Of a stretch of DNA of 64,000 bases, positions 34,301 through 50,030 are shown one piece after another. The notes under the pieces are model-generated. The model searched no databases. It was not told where the DNA came from and worked only from the letters and a program-made list of their open reading frames with translations. Source of the stretch: Nemertoderma westbladi (Eukaryota; Xenacoelomorpha; Nemertodermatida; Nemertodermatidae); contig JAUCBJ010007053.1 of assembly GCA_032718475.1 (NCBI GenBank), forward strand, positions 1-64,000, given 5' to 3'. The position numbers and the translations under genes were made by a program. The stretch's first letter is position 1. The number at the start of each line of letters is the position of its first letter.

Positions 34301-37300
34301 CAGTCCATTCATTCTTTATATCATATATAGAACTCAAGCCTGTTGTACATGTATACTGTACAGTCCATTCATTCTTTATATCATATATAGAACTCAAGCC
34401 TGTTGTACATGTATACTGTACAGTCCATTCATTCTTTATATCATATATAGAACTCAAGCCTGTTGTACATGTATACTGTACAGTCCATTCATTCTTTATA
34501 TCATATATAGAACTCAAGCCTGTTGTACATGTATACTGTACAGTCCATTCATTCTTTATATCATATATAGAACTCAAGCCTGTTGTACATGTATACTGTA
34601 CAGTCCATTCATTCTTTATATCATATATAGAACTCAAGCCTGTTGTACATGTATACTGTACAGTCCATTCATTCTTTATATCATATATAGAACTCAAGCC
34701 TGTTGTACATGTATACTGTACAGTCCATTCATTCTTTATATCATATATAGAACTCAAGCCTGTACATACTGTACAGTCCATTCATTCTTTATATCATATA
34801 TAGAACTCAAGCCTGTTGTACATGTATACTGTACAGTCCATTCATTCTTTATATCATATATAGAACTCAAGCCTGTTGTACATGTATACTGTACAGTCCA
34901 TTCATTCTTTATATCATATATAGAACCCAAGCCTGTTGTACATGTATACTGTACAGTCCATTCATTCTTTATATCATATATAGAACTCAAGCCTGTTGTA
35001 CATGTATACTGTACAGTCCATTCATTCTTTATATCATATATAGAACTCAAGCCTGTTGTACATGTATACTGTACAGTCCATTCATTCTTTATATCATATA
35101 TAGAACTCAAGCCTGTACATACTGTACAGTCCATTCATTCTTTATATCATATATAGAACCCAAGCCTGTTGTACATGTATACTGTACAGTCCATTCATTC
35201 TTTATATCATATATAGAACTCAAGCCTGTTGTACATGTATACTGTACAGTCCATTCATTCTTTATATCATATATAGAACTCAAGCCTGTACATACTGTAC
35301 AGTCCATTCATTCTTTATATCATATATAGAACTCAAGCCTGTTGTACATGTATACTGTACAGTCCATTCATTCTTTATATCATATATAGAACTCAAGCCT
35401 GTACATACTGTACAGTCCATTCATTATTTATATCATATATAGAACTCAAGCCTGTTGTACATGTATACTGTACAGTCCATTCATTCTTTATATCATATAT
35501 AGAACTCAAGCCTGTTATACATGTATACTGTACAGTCCATTCATTCTTTATATCATATATAGAACTCAAGCCTGTTGTACATGTATACTGTACAGTCCAT
35601 TCATTCTTTATATCATATATAGAACTCAAGCCTGTACATGTATACTGTACAGTCCATTCATTCTTTATATCATATATAGAACTCAAGCCTGTACATACTG
35701 TACAGTCCATTCATTCTTTATATCATATATAGAACTCAAGCCTGTACATGTATACTGTACAGTCCATTCATTCTTTATATCATATATAGAACTCAAGCCT
35801 GTTGTACATGTATACTGTACAGTCCATTCATTCTTTATATCATATATAGAACCCAAGCCTGTTGTACATGTATACTGTACAGTCCATTCATTCTTTATAT
35901 CATATATAGAACTCAAGCCTGTTGTACATGTATACTGTACAGTCCATTCATTCTTTATATCATATATAGAACTCAAGCCTGTTGTACATGTATACTGTAC
36001 AGTCCATTCATTCTTTATATCATATATAGAACTCAAGCCTGTTGTACATGTATACTGTACAGTCCATTCATTCTTTATATCATATATAGAACCCAAGCCT
36101 GTTGTACATGTATACTGTACAGTCCATTCATTCTTTATATCATATATAGAACTCAAGCCTGTTGTACATGTATACTGTACAGTCCATTCATTCTTTATAT
36201 CATATATAGAACTCAAGCCTGTACATACTGTACAGTCCATTCATTCTTTATATCATATATAGAACTCAAGCCTGTGTACATGTATACTGTACAGTCCATT
36301 CATTCTTTATATCATATATAGAACTCAAGCCTGTTGTACATGTATACTGTACAGTCCATTCATTCTTTATATCATATATAGAACTCAAGCCTGTTGTACA
36401 TGTATACTGTACAGTCCATTCATTCTTTATATCATATATAGAACTCAAGCCTGTTGTACATGTATACTGTACAGTCCATTCATTCTTTATATCATATATA
36501 GAACTCAAGCCTGTTGTACATGTATACTGTACAGTCCATTCATTCTTTATATCATATATAGAACTCAAGCCTGTTGTACATGTATACTGTACAGTCCATT
36601 CATTCTTTATATCATATATAGAACTCAAGCCTGTTGTACATGTATACTGTACAGTCCATTCATTCTTTATATCATATATAGAACCCAAGCCTGTTGTACA
36701 TGTATACTGTACAGTCCATTCATTCTTTATATCATATATAGAACTCAAGCCTGTACATACTGTACAGTCCATTCATTCTTTATATCATATATAGAACTCA
36801 AGCCTGTTACATGTATACTGTACAGTCCATTCATTCTTTATATCATATATAGAACTCAAGCCTGTTGTACATGTATACTGTACAGTCCATTCATTCTTTA
36901 TATCATATATAGAACCCAAGCCTGTTGTACATGTATACTGTACAGTCCATTCATTCTTTATATCATATATAGAACTCAAGCCTGTACATACTGTACAGTC
37001 CATTCATTATTTATATCATATATAGAACCCAAGCCTGTACATACTGTACAGTCCATTCATTCTTTATATCATATATAGAACTCAAGCCTGTACATTACTG
37101 TACAGTCCATTCATTCTTTATATCATATATAGAACCCAAGCCTGTTGTACATGTATACTGTCGTACAGTCCATTCATTCTTTATATCATATATAGAACTC
37201 AAGCCTGTACATACTGTACAGTCCATTCATTCTTTATATCATATATAGAACTCAAGCCTGTTGTACATGTATACTGTACAGTCCATTCATTCTTTATATC

Positions 37301-40300
37301 ATATATAGAACTCAAGCCTGTTGTACATGTATACTGTACAGTCCATTCATTCTTTATATCATATATAGAACTCAAGCCTGTTGTACATGTATACTGTACA
37401 GTCCATTCATTCTTTATATCATATATAGAACTCAAGCCTGTTGTACATGTATACTGTACAGTCCATTCATTCTTTATATCATATATAGAACTCAAGCCTG
37501 TTGTACATGTATACTGTACAGTCCATTCATTCTTTATATCATATATAGAACTCAAGCCTGTTGTACATGTATACTGTACAGTCCATTCATTCTTTATATC
37601 ATATATAGAACTCAAGCCTGTTGTACATGTATACTGTACAGTCCATTCATTCTTTATATCATATATAGAACTCAAGCCTGTTGTACATGTATACTGTACA
37701 GTCCATTCATTCTTTATATCATATATAGAACTCAAGCCTGTTGTACATGTATACTGTACAGTCCATTCATTCTTTATATCATATATAGAACTCAAGCCTG
37801 TTGTACATGTATACTGTACAGTCCATTCATTCTTTATATCATATATAGAACTCAAGCCTGTTGTACATGTATACTGTACAGTCCATTCATTCTTTATATC
37901 ATATATAGAACTCAAGCCTGTTGTACATGTATACTGTACAGTCCATTCATTCTTTATATCATATATAGAACTCAAGCCTGTTGTACATGTATACTGTACA
38001 GTCCATTCATTCTTTATATCATATATAGAACTCAAGCCTGTACATAACTGTACAGTCCATTCATTCTTTATATCATATATAGAACTCAAGCCTGTTGTAC
38101 ATGTATACTGTACAGTCCATTCATTCTTTATATCATATATAGAACTCAAGCCTGTACATACTGTACAGTCCATTCATTCTTTATATCATATATAGAACTC
38201 AAGCCTGTTGTACATGTATACTGTACAGTCCATTCATTCTTTATATCATATATAGAACTCAAGCCTGTACATACTGTACAGTCCATTCATTCTTTATATC
38301 ATATATAGAACTCAAGCCTGTTGTACATGTATACTGTACAGTCCATTCATTCTTTATATCATATATAGAACTCAAGCCTGTACATAACTGTACAGTCCAT
38401 TCATTCTTTATATCATATATAGAACTCAAGCCTGTTGTACATGTATACTGTACAGTCCATTCATTCTTTATATCATATATAGAACTCAAGCCTGTACATA
38501 CTGTACAGTCCATTCATTCTTTATATCATATATAGAACTCAAGCCTGTTGTACATGTATACTGTACAGTCCATTCATTCTTTATATCATATATAGAACTC
38601 AAGCCTGTTGTACATGTATACTGTACAGTCCATTCATTCTTTATATCATATATAGAACTCAAGCCTGTTGTACATGTATACTGTACAGTCCATTCATTCT
38701 TTATATCATATATAGAACTCAAGCCTGTTACATGTATACTGTACAGTCCATTCATTCTTTATATCATATATAGAACTCAAGCCTGTTGTACATGTATACT
38801 GTACAGTCCATTCATTCTTTATATCATATATAGAACTCAAGCCTGTACATTACTGTACAGTCCATTCATTCTTTATATCATATATAGAACTCAAGCCTGT
38901 TGTACATGTATACTGTACAGTCCATTCATTCTTTATATCATATATAGAACTCAAGCCTGTTGTACATGTATACTGTACAGTCCATTCATTCTTTATATCA
39001 TATATAGAACTCAAGCCTGTTGTACATGTATACTGTACAGTCCATTCATTCTTTATATCATATATAGAACTCAAGCCTGTTACATGTATACTGTACAGTC
39101 CATTCATTCTTTATATCATATATAGAACTCAAGCCTGTTGTACATGTATACTGTACAGTCCATTCATTCTTTATATCATATATAGAACTCAAGCCTGTTG
39201 TACATGTATACTGTACAGTCCATTCATTCTTTATATCATATATAGAACTCAAGCCTGTTGTACATGTATACTGTACAGTCCATTCATTCTTTATATCATA
39301 TATAGAACTCAAGCCTGTACATTACTGTACAGTCCATTCATTCTTTATATCATATATAGAACTCAAGCCTGTTGTACATGTATACTGTACAGTCCATTCA
39401 TTCTTTATATCATATATAGAACTCAAGCCTGTTGTACATGTATACTGTACAGTCCATTCATTCTTTATATCATATATAGAACTCAAGCCTGTTGTACATG
39501 TATACTGTACAGTCCATTCATTCTTTATATCATATATAGAACTCAAGCCTGTTACATGTATACTGTACAGTCCATTCATTCTTTATATCATATATAGAAC
39601 TCAAGCCTGTTGTACATGTATACTGTACAGTCCATTCATTCTTTATATCATATATAGAACTCAAGCCTGTTTACATGTATACTGTACAGTCCATTCATTC
39701 TTTATATCATATATAGAACTCAAGCCTGTTGTACATGTATACTGTACAGTCCATTCATTCTTTATATCATATATAGAACTCAAGCCTGTTGTACATGTAT
39801 ACTGTACAGTCCATTCATTCTTTATATCATATATAGAACTCAAGCCTGTTACATGTATACTGTACAGTCCATTCATTCTTTATATCATATATAGAACTCA
39901 AGCCTGTTGTACATGTATACTGTACAGTCCATTCATTCTTTATATCATATATAGAACTCAAGCCTGTTGTACATGTATACTGTACAGTCCATTCATTCTT
40001 TATATCATATATAGAACTCAAGCCTGTTTACATGTATACTGTACAGTCCATTCATTCTTTATATCATATATAGAACTCAAGCCTGTTGTACATGTATACT
40101 GTACAGTCCATTCATTCTTTATATCATATATAGAACTCAAGCCTGTTGTACATGTATACTGTACAGTCCATTCATTCTTTATATCATATATAGAACTCAA
40201 GCCTGTACATGTATACTGTACAGTCCATTCATTCTTTATATCATATATAGAACTCAAGCCTGTTGTACATGTATACTGTACAGTCCATTCATTCTTTATA

Positions 40301-43300
40301 TCATATATAGAACTCAAGCCTGTTGTACATGTATACTGTACAGTCCATTCATTCTTTATATCATATATAGAACTCAAGCCTGTTTACATGTATACTGTAC
40401 AGTCCATTCATTCTTTATATCATATATAGAACTCAAGCCTGTTGTACATGTATACTGTACAGTCCATTCATTCTTTATATCATATATAGAACTCAAGCCT
40501 GTTGTACATGTATACTGTACAGTCCATTCATTCTTTATATCATATATAGAACTCAAGCCTGTACATGTATACTGTACAGTCCATTCATTCTTTATATCAT
40601 ATATAGAACTCAAGCCTGTTGTACATGTATACTGTACAGTCCATTCATTCTTTATATCATATATAGAACTCAAGCCTGTTGTACATGTATACTGTACAGT
40701 CCATTCATTCTTTATATCATATATAGAACTCAAGCCTGTACATACTGTACAGTCCATTCATTCTTTATATCATATATAGAACTCAAGCCTGTTGTACATG
40801 TATACTGTACAGTCCATTCATTCTTTATATCATATATAGAACTCAAGCCTGTTGTACATGTATACTGTACAGTCCATTCATTCTTTATATCATATATAGA
40901 ACTCAAGCCTGTACATTTACTGTACAGTCCATTCATTCTTTATATCATATATAGAACTCAAGCCTGTTGTACATGTATACTGTACAGTCCATTCATTCTT
41001 TATATCATATATAGAACTCAAGCCTGTTGTACATGTATACTGTACAGTCCATTCATTCTTTATATCATATATAGAACTCAAGCCTGTACATACTGTACAG
41101 TCCATTCATTCTTTATATCATATATAGAACTCAAGCCTGTTGTACATGTATACTGTACAGTCCATTCATTCTTTATATCATATATAGAACTCAAGCCTGT
41201 TGTACATGTATACTGTACAGTCCATTCATTCTTTATATCATATATAGAACTCAAGCCTGTACATACTGTACAGTCCATTCATTCTTTATATCATATATAG
41301 AACTCAAGCCTGTTGTACATGTATACTGTACAGTCCATTCATTCTTTATATCATATATAGAACTCAAGCCTGTTGTACATGTATACTGTACAGTCCATTC
41401 ATTCTTTATATCATATATAGAACTCAAGCCTGTACATACTGTACAGTCCATTCATTCTTTATATCATATATAGAACTCAAGCCTGTTGTACATGTATACT
41501 GTACAGTCCATTCATTCTTTATATCATATATAGAACTCAAGCCTGTTGTACATGTATACTGTACAGTCCATTCATTCTTTATATCATATATAGAACTCAA
41601 GCCTGTACATTACTGTACAGTCCATTCATTCTTTATATCATATATAGAACTCAAGCCTGTTGTACATGTATACTGTACAGTCCATTCATTCTTTATATCA
41701 TATATAGAACTCAAGCCTGTTGTACATGTATACTGTACAGTCCATTCATTCTTTATATCATATATAGAACTCAAGCCTGTACATACTGTACAGTCCATTC
41801 ATTCTTTATATCATATATAGAACTCAAGCCTGTTGTACATGTATACTGTACAGTCCATTCATTCTTTATATCATATATAGAACTCAAGCCTGTTGTACAT
41901 GTATACTGTACAGTCCATTCATTCTTTATATCATATATAGAACTCAAGCCTGTACATACTGTACAGTCCATTCATTCTTTATATCATATATAGAACTCAA
42001 GCCTGTTGTACATGTATACTGTACAGTCCATTCATTCTTTATATCATATATAGAACTCAAGCCTGTTGTACATGTATACTGTACAGTCCATTCATTCTTT
42101 ATATCATATATAGAACTCAAGCCTGTACATACTGTACAGTCCATTCATTCTTTATATCATATATAGAACTCAAGCCTGTTGTACATGTATACTGTACAGT
42201 CCATTCATTCTTTATATCATATATAGAACTCAAGCCTGTTGTACATGTATACTGTACAGTCCATTCATTCTTTATATCATATATAGAACTCAAGCCTGTA
42301 CATTACTGTACAGTCCATTCATTCTTTATATCATATATAGAACTCAAGCCTGTTGTACATGTATACTGTACAGTCCATTCATTCTTTATATCATATATAG
42401 AACTCAAGCCTGTTGTACATGTATACTGTACAGTCCATTCATTCTTTATATCATATATAGAACTCAAGCCTGTACATACTGTACAGTCCATTCATTCTTT
42501 ATATCATATATAGAACTCAAGCCTGTTGTACATGTATACTGTACAGTCCATTCATTCTTTATATCATATATAGAACTCAAGCCTGTTGTACATGTATACT
42601 GTACAGTCCATTCATTCTTTATATCATATATAGAACTCAAGCCTGTACATACTGTACAGTCCATTCATTCTTTATATCATATATAGAACTCAAGCCTGTT
42701 GTACATGTATACTGTACAGTCCATTCATTCTTTATATCATATATAGAACTCAAGCCTGTTGTACATGTATACTGTACAGTCCATTCATTCTTTATATCAT
42801 ATATAGAACTCAAGCCTGTTGTACATGTATACTGTACAGTCCATTCATTCTTTATATCATATATAGAACTCAAGCCTGTTGTACATGTATACTGTACAGT
42901 CCATTCATTCTTTATATCATATATAGAACTCAAGCCTGTTGTACATGTATACTGTACAGTCCATTCATTCTTTATATCATATATAGAACTCAAGCCTGTT
43001 GTACATGTATACTGTACAGTCCATTCATTCTTTATATCATATATAGAACTCAAGCCTGTTGTACATGTATACTGTACAGTCCATTCATTATTTATATCAT
43101 ATATAGAACTCAAGCCTGTACATACTGTACAGTCCATTCATTCTTTATATCATATATAGAACTCAAGCCTGTTGTACATGTATACTGTACAGTCCATTCA
43201 TTCTTTATATCATATATAGAACTCAAGCCTGTACATACTGTACAGTCCATTCATTCTTTATATCATATATAGAACTCAAGCCTGTTATACATGTATACTG

Positions 43301-46300
43301 TACAGTCCATTCATTCTTTATATATATATAGAACTCTAGCCTGTACATGTATACTGTACAGTCCATTCATTATTTATATCATATATAGAACTCAAGCCTG
43401 TTGTACATGTATACTGTACAGTCCATTCATTATTTATATCATATATAGAACTCAAGCCTGTTATACATGTATACTGTACAGTCCATTCATTATTTATATC
43501 ATATATAGAACTCAAGCCTGTTATACATGTATACTGTACAGTCCATTCATTCTTTATATCATATATAGAACTCAAGCCTGTTGTACATGTATACTGTACA
43601 GTCCATTCATTCTTTATATCATATATAGAACTCTAGCCTGTACATGTATACTGTACAGTCCATTCATTATTTATATCATATATAGAACTCAAGCCTGTTG
43701 TACATGTATACTGTTCAGTCCATTCATTATTTATATCATATATAGAACTCAAGCCTGTTGTACATGTATACTGTACAGTCCATTCATTCTTTATATCATA
43801 TATAGAACTCAAGCCTGTTGTACATGTATACTGTACAGTCCATTCATTCTTTATATCATATATAGAACTCAAGCCTGTTATACATGTATACTGTACAGTC
43901 CTGTCCATTCATTCTTTATATCATATATAGAACTCAAGCCTGTTGTACATGTATACTGTACAGTCCATTCATTCTTTATATCATATATAGAACTCAAGCC
44001 TGTACATACTGTACAGTCCATTCATTCTTTATATCATATATAGAACTCAAGCCTGTTATACATGTATACTGTACAGTCCTGTCCATTCATTCTTTATATC
44101 ATATATAGAACTCAAGCCTGTTGTACATGTATACTGTACAGTCCATTCATTCTTTATATCATATATAGAACTCAAGCCTGTACATACTGTACAGTCCATT
44201 CATTATTTATATCGTATATAGAACTCAAGCCTGTTGTACATGTATACTGTACAGTCCATTCATTCTTTATATCATATATAGAACTCAAGCCTGTTGTACA
44301 TGTATACTGTACAGTCCATTCATTCTTTATATCATATATAGAACTCAAGCCTGTACATACTGTACAGTCCATTCATTCTTTATATCATATATAGAACTCA
44401 AGCCTGTTGTACATGTATACTGTACAGTCCATTCATTCTTTATATCATATATAGAACTCAAGCCTGTTATACATGTATACTGTACAGTCCATTCATTCTT
44501 TATATCATATATAGAACCCAAGCCTGTTGTACATGTATACTGTACAGTCCATTCATTCTTTATATCATATATAGAACTCAAGCCTGTTGTACATGTATAC
44601 TGTACAGTCCATTCATTCTTTATATCATATATAGAACTCAAGCCTGTTATACATGTATACTGTACAGTCCATTCATTCTTTATATCATATATAGAACTCA
44701 AGCCTGTTGTACATGTATACTGTACAGTCCATTCATTCTTTATATCATATATAGAACTCAAGCCTGTTATACATGTATACTGTACAGTCCATTCATTCTT
44801 TATATCATATATAGAACTCAAGCCTGTTATACATGTATACTGTACAGTCCATTCATTCTTTATATCATATATAGAACTCAAGCCTGTTGTACATGTATAC
44901 TGTACAGTCCATTCATTCTTTATATCATATATAGAACTCAAGCCTGTTGTACATGTATACTGTACAGTCCATTCATTCTTTATATCATATATAGAACTCA
45001 AGCCTGTTATACATGTATACTGTACAGTCCATTCATTCTTTATATCATATATAGAACTCAAGCCTGTTATACATGTATACTGTACAGTCCATTCATTCTT
45101 TATATCATATATAGAACTCAAGCCTGTTGTACATGTATACTGTACAGTCCATTCATTCTTTATATCATATATAGAACTCAAGCCTGTTGTACATGTATAC
45201 TGTACAGTCCATTCATTCTTTATATCATATATAGAACTCAAGCCTGTTATACATGTATACTGTACAGTCCATTCATTCTTTATATCATATATAGAACTCA
45301 AGCCTGTTGTACATGTATACTGTACAGTCCATTCATTCTTTATATCATATATAGAACTCAAGCCTGTTGTACATGTATACTGTACAGTCCATTCATTCTT
45401 TATATCATATATAGAACTCAAGCCTGTTGTACATGTATACTGTACAGTCCATTCATTCATTATATCATATATAGAACTCAAGCCTGTTGTACATGTATAC
45501 TGTACAGTCCATTCATTCTTTATATCATATATAGAACCCAAGCCTGTTGTACATGTATACTGTACAGTCCATTCATTCTTTATATCATATATAGAACTCA
45601 AGCCTGTTGTACATGTATACTGTACAGTCCATTCATTCTTTATATCATATATAGAACTCTAGCCTGTTGTACATGTATACTGTACAGTCCATTCATTCTT
45701 TATATCATATATAGAACTCAAGCCTGTACATACTGTACAGTCCATTCATTCTTTATATCATATATAGAACCCAAGCCTGTTGTACATGTATACTGTACAG
45801 TCCATTCATTCTTTATATCATATATAGAACTCTAGCCTGTTGTACATGTATACTGTACAGTCCATTCATTCTTTATATCATATATAGAACTCAAGCCTGT
45901 ACATACTGTACAGTCCATTCATTCTTTATATCATATATAGAACTCAAGCCTGTTGTACATGTATACTGTACAGTCCATTCATTCTTTATATCATATATAG
46001 AACTCTAGCCTGTTGTACATGTATACTGTACAGTCCATTCATTCTTTATATCATATATAGAACTCAAGCCTGTACATACTGTACAGTCCATTCATTCTTT
46101 ATATCATATATAGAACTCAAGCCTGTTGTACATGTATACTGTACAGTCCATTCATTCTTTATATCATATATAGAACTCAAGCCTGTTGTACATGTATACT
46201 GTACAGTCCATTCATTCTTTATATCATATATAGAACTCAAGCCTGTTATACATGTATACTGTACAGTCCATTCATTCTTTATATATATATAGAACTCTAG

Positions 46301-49300
46301 CCTGTACATGTATACTGTACAGTCCATTCATTATTTATATCATATATAGAACTCAAGCCTGTACATGTATACTGTACAGTCCATTCATTCTTTATATCAT
46401 ATATAGAACTCAAGCCTGTACATACTGTACAGTCCATTCATTCTTTATATCATATATAGAACTCAAGCCTGTTGTACATGTATACTGTACAGTCCATTCA
46501 TTCTTTATATCATATATAGAACTCAAGCCTGTACATACTGTACAGTCCATTCATTCTTTATATCATATATAGAACTCAAGCCTGTTGTACATGTATACTG
46601 TACAGTCCATTCATTCTTTATATCATATATAGAACTCAAGCCTGTACATACTGTACAGTCCATTCATTCTTTATATCATATATAGAACTCAAGCCTGTAC
46701 ATACTGTACAGTCCATTCATTATTTATATCATATATAGAACTCAAGCCTGTTGTACATGTATACTGTACAGTCCATTCATTCTTTATATCATATATAGAA
46801 CCCAAGCCTGTTGTACATGTATACTGTACAGTCCATTCATTCTTTATATCATATATAGAACTCAAGCCTGTACATACTGTACAGTCCATTCATTCTTTAT
46901 ATCATATATAGAACTCAAGCCTGTACATACTGTACAGTCCATTCATTCTTTATATCATATATAGAACCCAAGCCTGTTGTACATGTATACTGTACAGTCC
47001 ATTCATTCTTTATATCATATATAGAACTCAAGCCTGTACATACTGTACAGTCCATTCATTCTTTATATCATATATAGAACTCAAGCCTGTTGTACATGTA
47101 TACTGTACAGTCCATTCATTCTTTATATCATATATAGAACTCAAGCCTGTACATACTGTACAGTCCATTCATTCTTTATATCATATATAGAACTCAAGCC
47201 TGTTGTACATGTATACTGTACAGTCCATTCATTCTTTATATCATATATAGAACTCAAGCCTGTTGTACATGTATACTGTACAGTCCATTCATTCTTTATA
47301 TCATATATAGAACTCAAGCCTGTACATACTGTACAGTCCATCCATTCTTTATATCATATATAGAACTCAAGCCTGTTGTACATGTATACTGTACAGTCCA
47401 TTCATTCTTTATATCATATATAGAACTCAAGCCTGTACATACTGTACAGTCCATTCATTCTTTATATCATATATAGAACCCAAGCCTGTTATACATGTAT
47501 ACTGTACAGTCCATTCATTCTTTATATCATATATAGAACTCAAGCCTGTTGTACATGTATACTGTACAGTCCATTCATTATTTATATCATATATAGAACT
47601 CAAGCCTGTTATACATGTATACTGTACAGTCCATTCATTCTTTATATCATATATAGAACTCAAGCCTGTACATACTGTACAGTCCATTCATTCTTTATAT
47701 CATATATAGAACCCAAGCCTGTTGTACATGTATACTGTACAGTCCATTCATTCTTTATATCATATATAGAACTCAAGCCTGTTGTACATGTATACTGTAC
47801 AGTCCATTCATTCTTTATATCATATATAGAACTCAAGCCTGTTGTACATGTATACTGTACAGTCCATTCATTCTTTATATCATATATAGAACTCAAGCCT
47901 GTTGTACATGTATACTGTACAGTCCATTCATTCTTTATATCATATATAGAACTCAAGCCTGTTGTACATGTATACTGTACAGTCCATTCATTCTTTATAT
48001 CATATATAGAACTCAAGCCTGTTATACATGTATACTGTACAGTCCATTCATTCTTTATATCATATATAGAACTCAAGCCTGTTGTACATGTATACTGTAC
48101 AGTCCATTCATTCTTTATATATATATAGAACTCTAGCCTGTACATACTGTACAGTCCATTCATTCTTTATATCATATATAGAACCCAAGCCTGTTATACA
48201 TGTATACTGTACAGTCCATTCATTCTTTATATCATATATAGAACTCAAGCCTGTACATACTGTACAGTCCATTCATTCTTTATATCATATATAGAACCCA
48301 AGCCTGTTATACATGTATACTGTACAGTCCATTCATTCTTTATATCATATATAGAACTCAAGCCTGTACATACTGTACAGTCCATTCATTCTTTATATCA
48401 TATATAGAACCCAAGCCTGTTATACATGTATACTGTACAGTCCATCCATTCTTTATATCATATATAGAACTCAAGCCTGTTGTACATGTATACTGTACAG
48501 TCCATTCATTCTTTATATCATATATAGAACCCAAGCCTGTTGTACATGTATACTGTACAGTCCATTCATTCTTTATATCATATATAGAACTCAAGCCTGT
48601 TGTACATGTATACTGTACAGTCCATTCATTCTTTATATCATATATAGAACTCAAGCCTGTTGTACATGTATACTGTACAGTCCATTCATTCTTTATATCA
48701 TATATAGAACTCAAGCCTGTTGTACATGTATACTGTACAGTCCATTCATTCTTTATATCATATATAGAACTCAAGCCTGTACATACTGTACAGTCCATTC
48801 ATTCTTTATATCATATATAGAACTCAAGCCTGTTGTACATGTATACTGTACAGTCCATTCATTCTTTATATCATATATAGAACTCAAGCCTGTACATACT
48901 GTACAGTCCATTCATTCTTTATATCATATATAGAACTCAAGCCTGTTGTACATGTATACTGTACAGTCCATTCATTCTTTATATCATATATAGAACTCAA
49001 GCCTGTTGTACATGTATACTGTACAGTCCATTCATTCTTTATATCATATATAGAACTCAAGCCTGTTATACATGTATACTGTACAGTCCATTCATTCTTT
49101 ATATCATATATAGAACTCAAGCCTGTTGTACATGTATACTGTACAGTCCATTCATTCTTTATATATATATAGAACTCTAGCCTGTACATACTGTACAGTC
49201 CATTCATTCTTTATATCATATATAGAACTCAAGCCTGTTGTACATGTATACTGTACAGTCCATTCATTCTTTATATCATATATAGAACTCAAGCCTGTTG

Positions 49301-50030
49301 TACATGTATACTGTACAGTCCATTCATTCTTTATATCATATATAGAACTCAAGCCTGTACATGTATACTGTACAGTCCATTCATTCTTTATATCATATAT
49401 AGAACTCTAGCCTGTACATACTGTACAGTCCATTCATTCTTTATATCATATATAGAACTCAAGCCTGTTGTACATGTATACTGTACAGTCCATTCATTCT
49501 TTATATCATATATAGAACTCAAGCCTGTTGTACATGTATACTGTACAGTCCATTCATTCTTTATATCATATATAGAACTCAAGCCTGTTGTACATGTATA
49601 CTGTACAGTCCATTCATTCTTTATATCATATATAGAACTCAAGCCTGTTGTACATGTATACTGTACAGTCCATTCATTCTTTATATCATATATAGAACTC
49701 AAGCCTGTTGTACATGTATACTGTACAGTCCATCCATTCTTTATATCATATATAGAACTCAAGCCTGTTATACATGTATACTGTACAGTCCATTCATTCT
49801 TTATATCATATATAGAACTCTAGCCTGTACATACTGTACAGTCCATTCATTCTTTATATCATATATAGAACTCTAGCCTGTACATACTGTACAGTCCATT
49901 CATTCTTTATATCATATATAGAACTCAAGCCTGTACATACTGTACAGTCCATTCATTCTTTATATCATATATAGAACTCAAGCCTGTTGTACATGTATAC
50001 TGTACAGTCCATTCATTATTTATATCATAT
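31344..50030. repeat. 60-bp satellite array (about 310 monomers)
   Basis: An 18.7-kb head-to-tail array. The 60-bp monomer runs tgtacagtccattcattctt, tatatcatatatagaactca, agcctgttgtacatgtatac. It contains no CpG. Length variants of 53, 54, 55, 57, 58 and 59 bp are common and nearly all change the same 14-bp linker, ttgtacatgtatac (for example tacatac in the 53-bp form). Substitution variants (ttatacatg, aacccaag, ctctagcc, cattattta) are scattered and more diverse after about 43100. Several long runs are pure 60-mers (for example 37250-38040). Because 60 is a multiple of 3, a 20-residue - strand period and a + strand counterpart yield many frames of 62-418 codons. I reject these as genes. 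Confidence 0.98.
40917..42664. repeat. 693-bp higher-order repeat block within the 60-bp satellite
   Basis: Monomers follow the length order 60-60-53 (173 bp), three times, then 60-60-54 (174 bp). This makes a 12-monomer, 693-bp unit. Equivalent points 41105, 41798 and 42491 are exactly 693 bp apart. Other blocks of the array use other length-coded periods: 352 bp from 38755 to 39107 and about 356 bp from 40018 to 40374. Confidence 0.85.

Noticed and set aside
31153-49762. Dozens of - and + strand frames (62-418 codons) in the 60-bp array
   Set aside because: The 60-bp stop-free monomer gives a 20-residue period. Frames begin and end only where 53-59 bp monomers shift phase.
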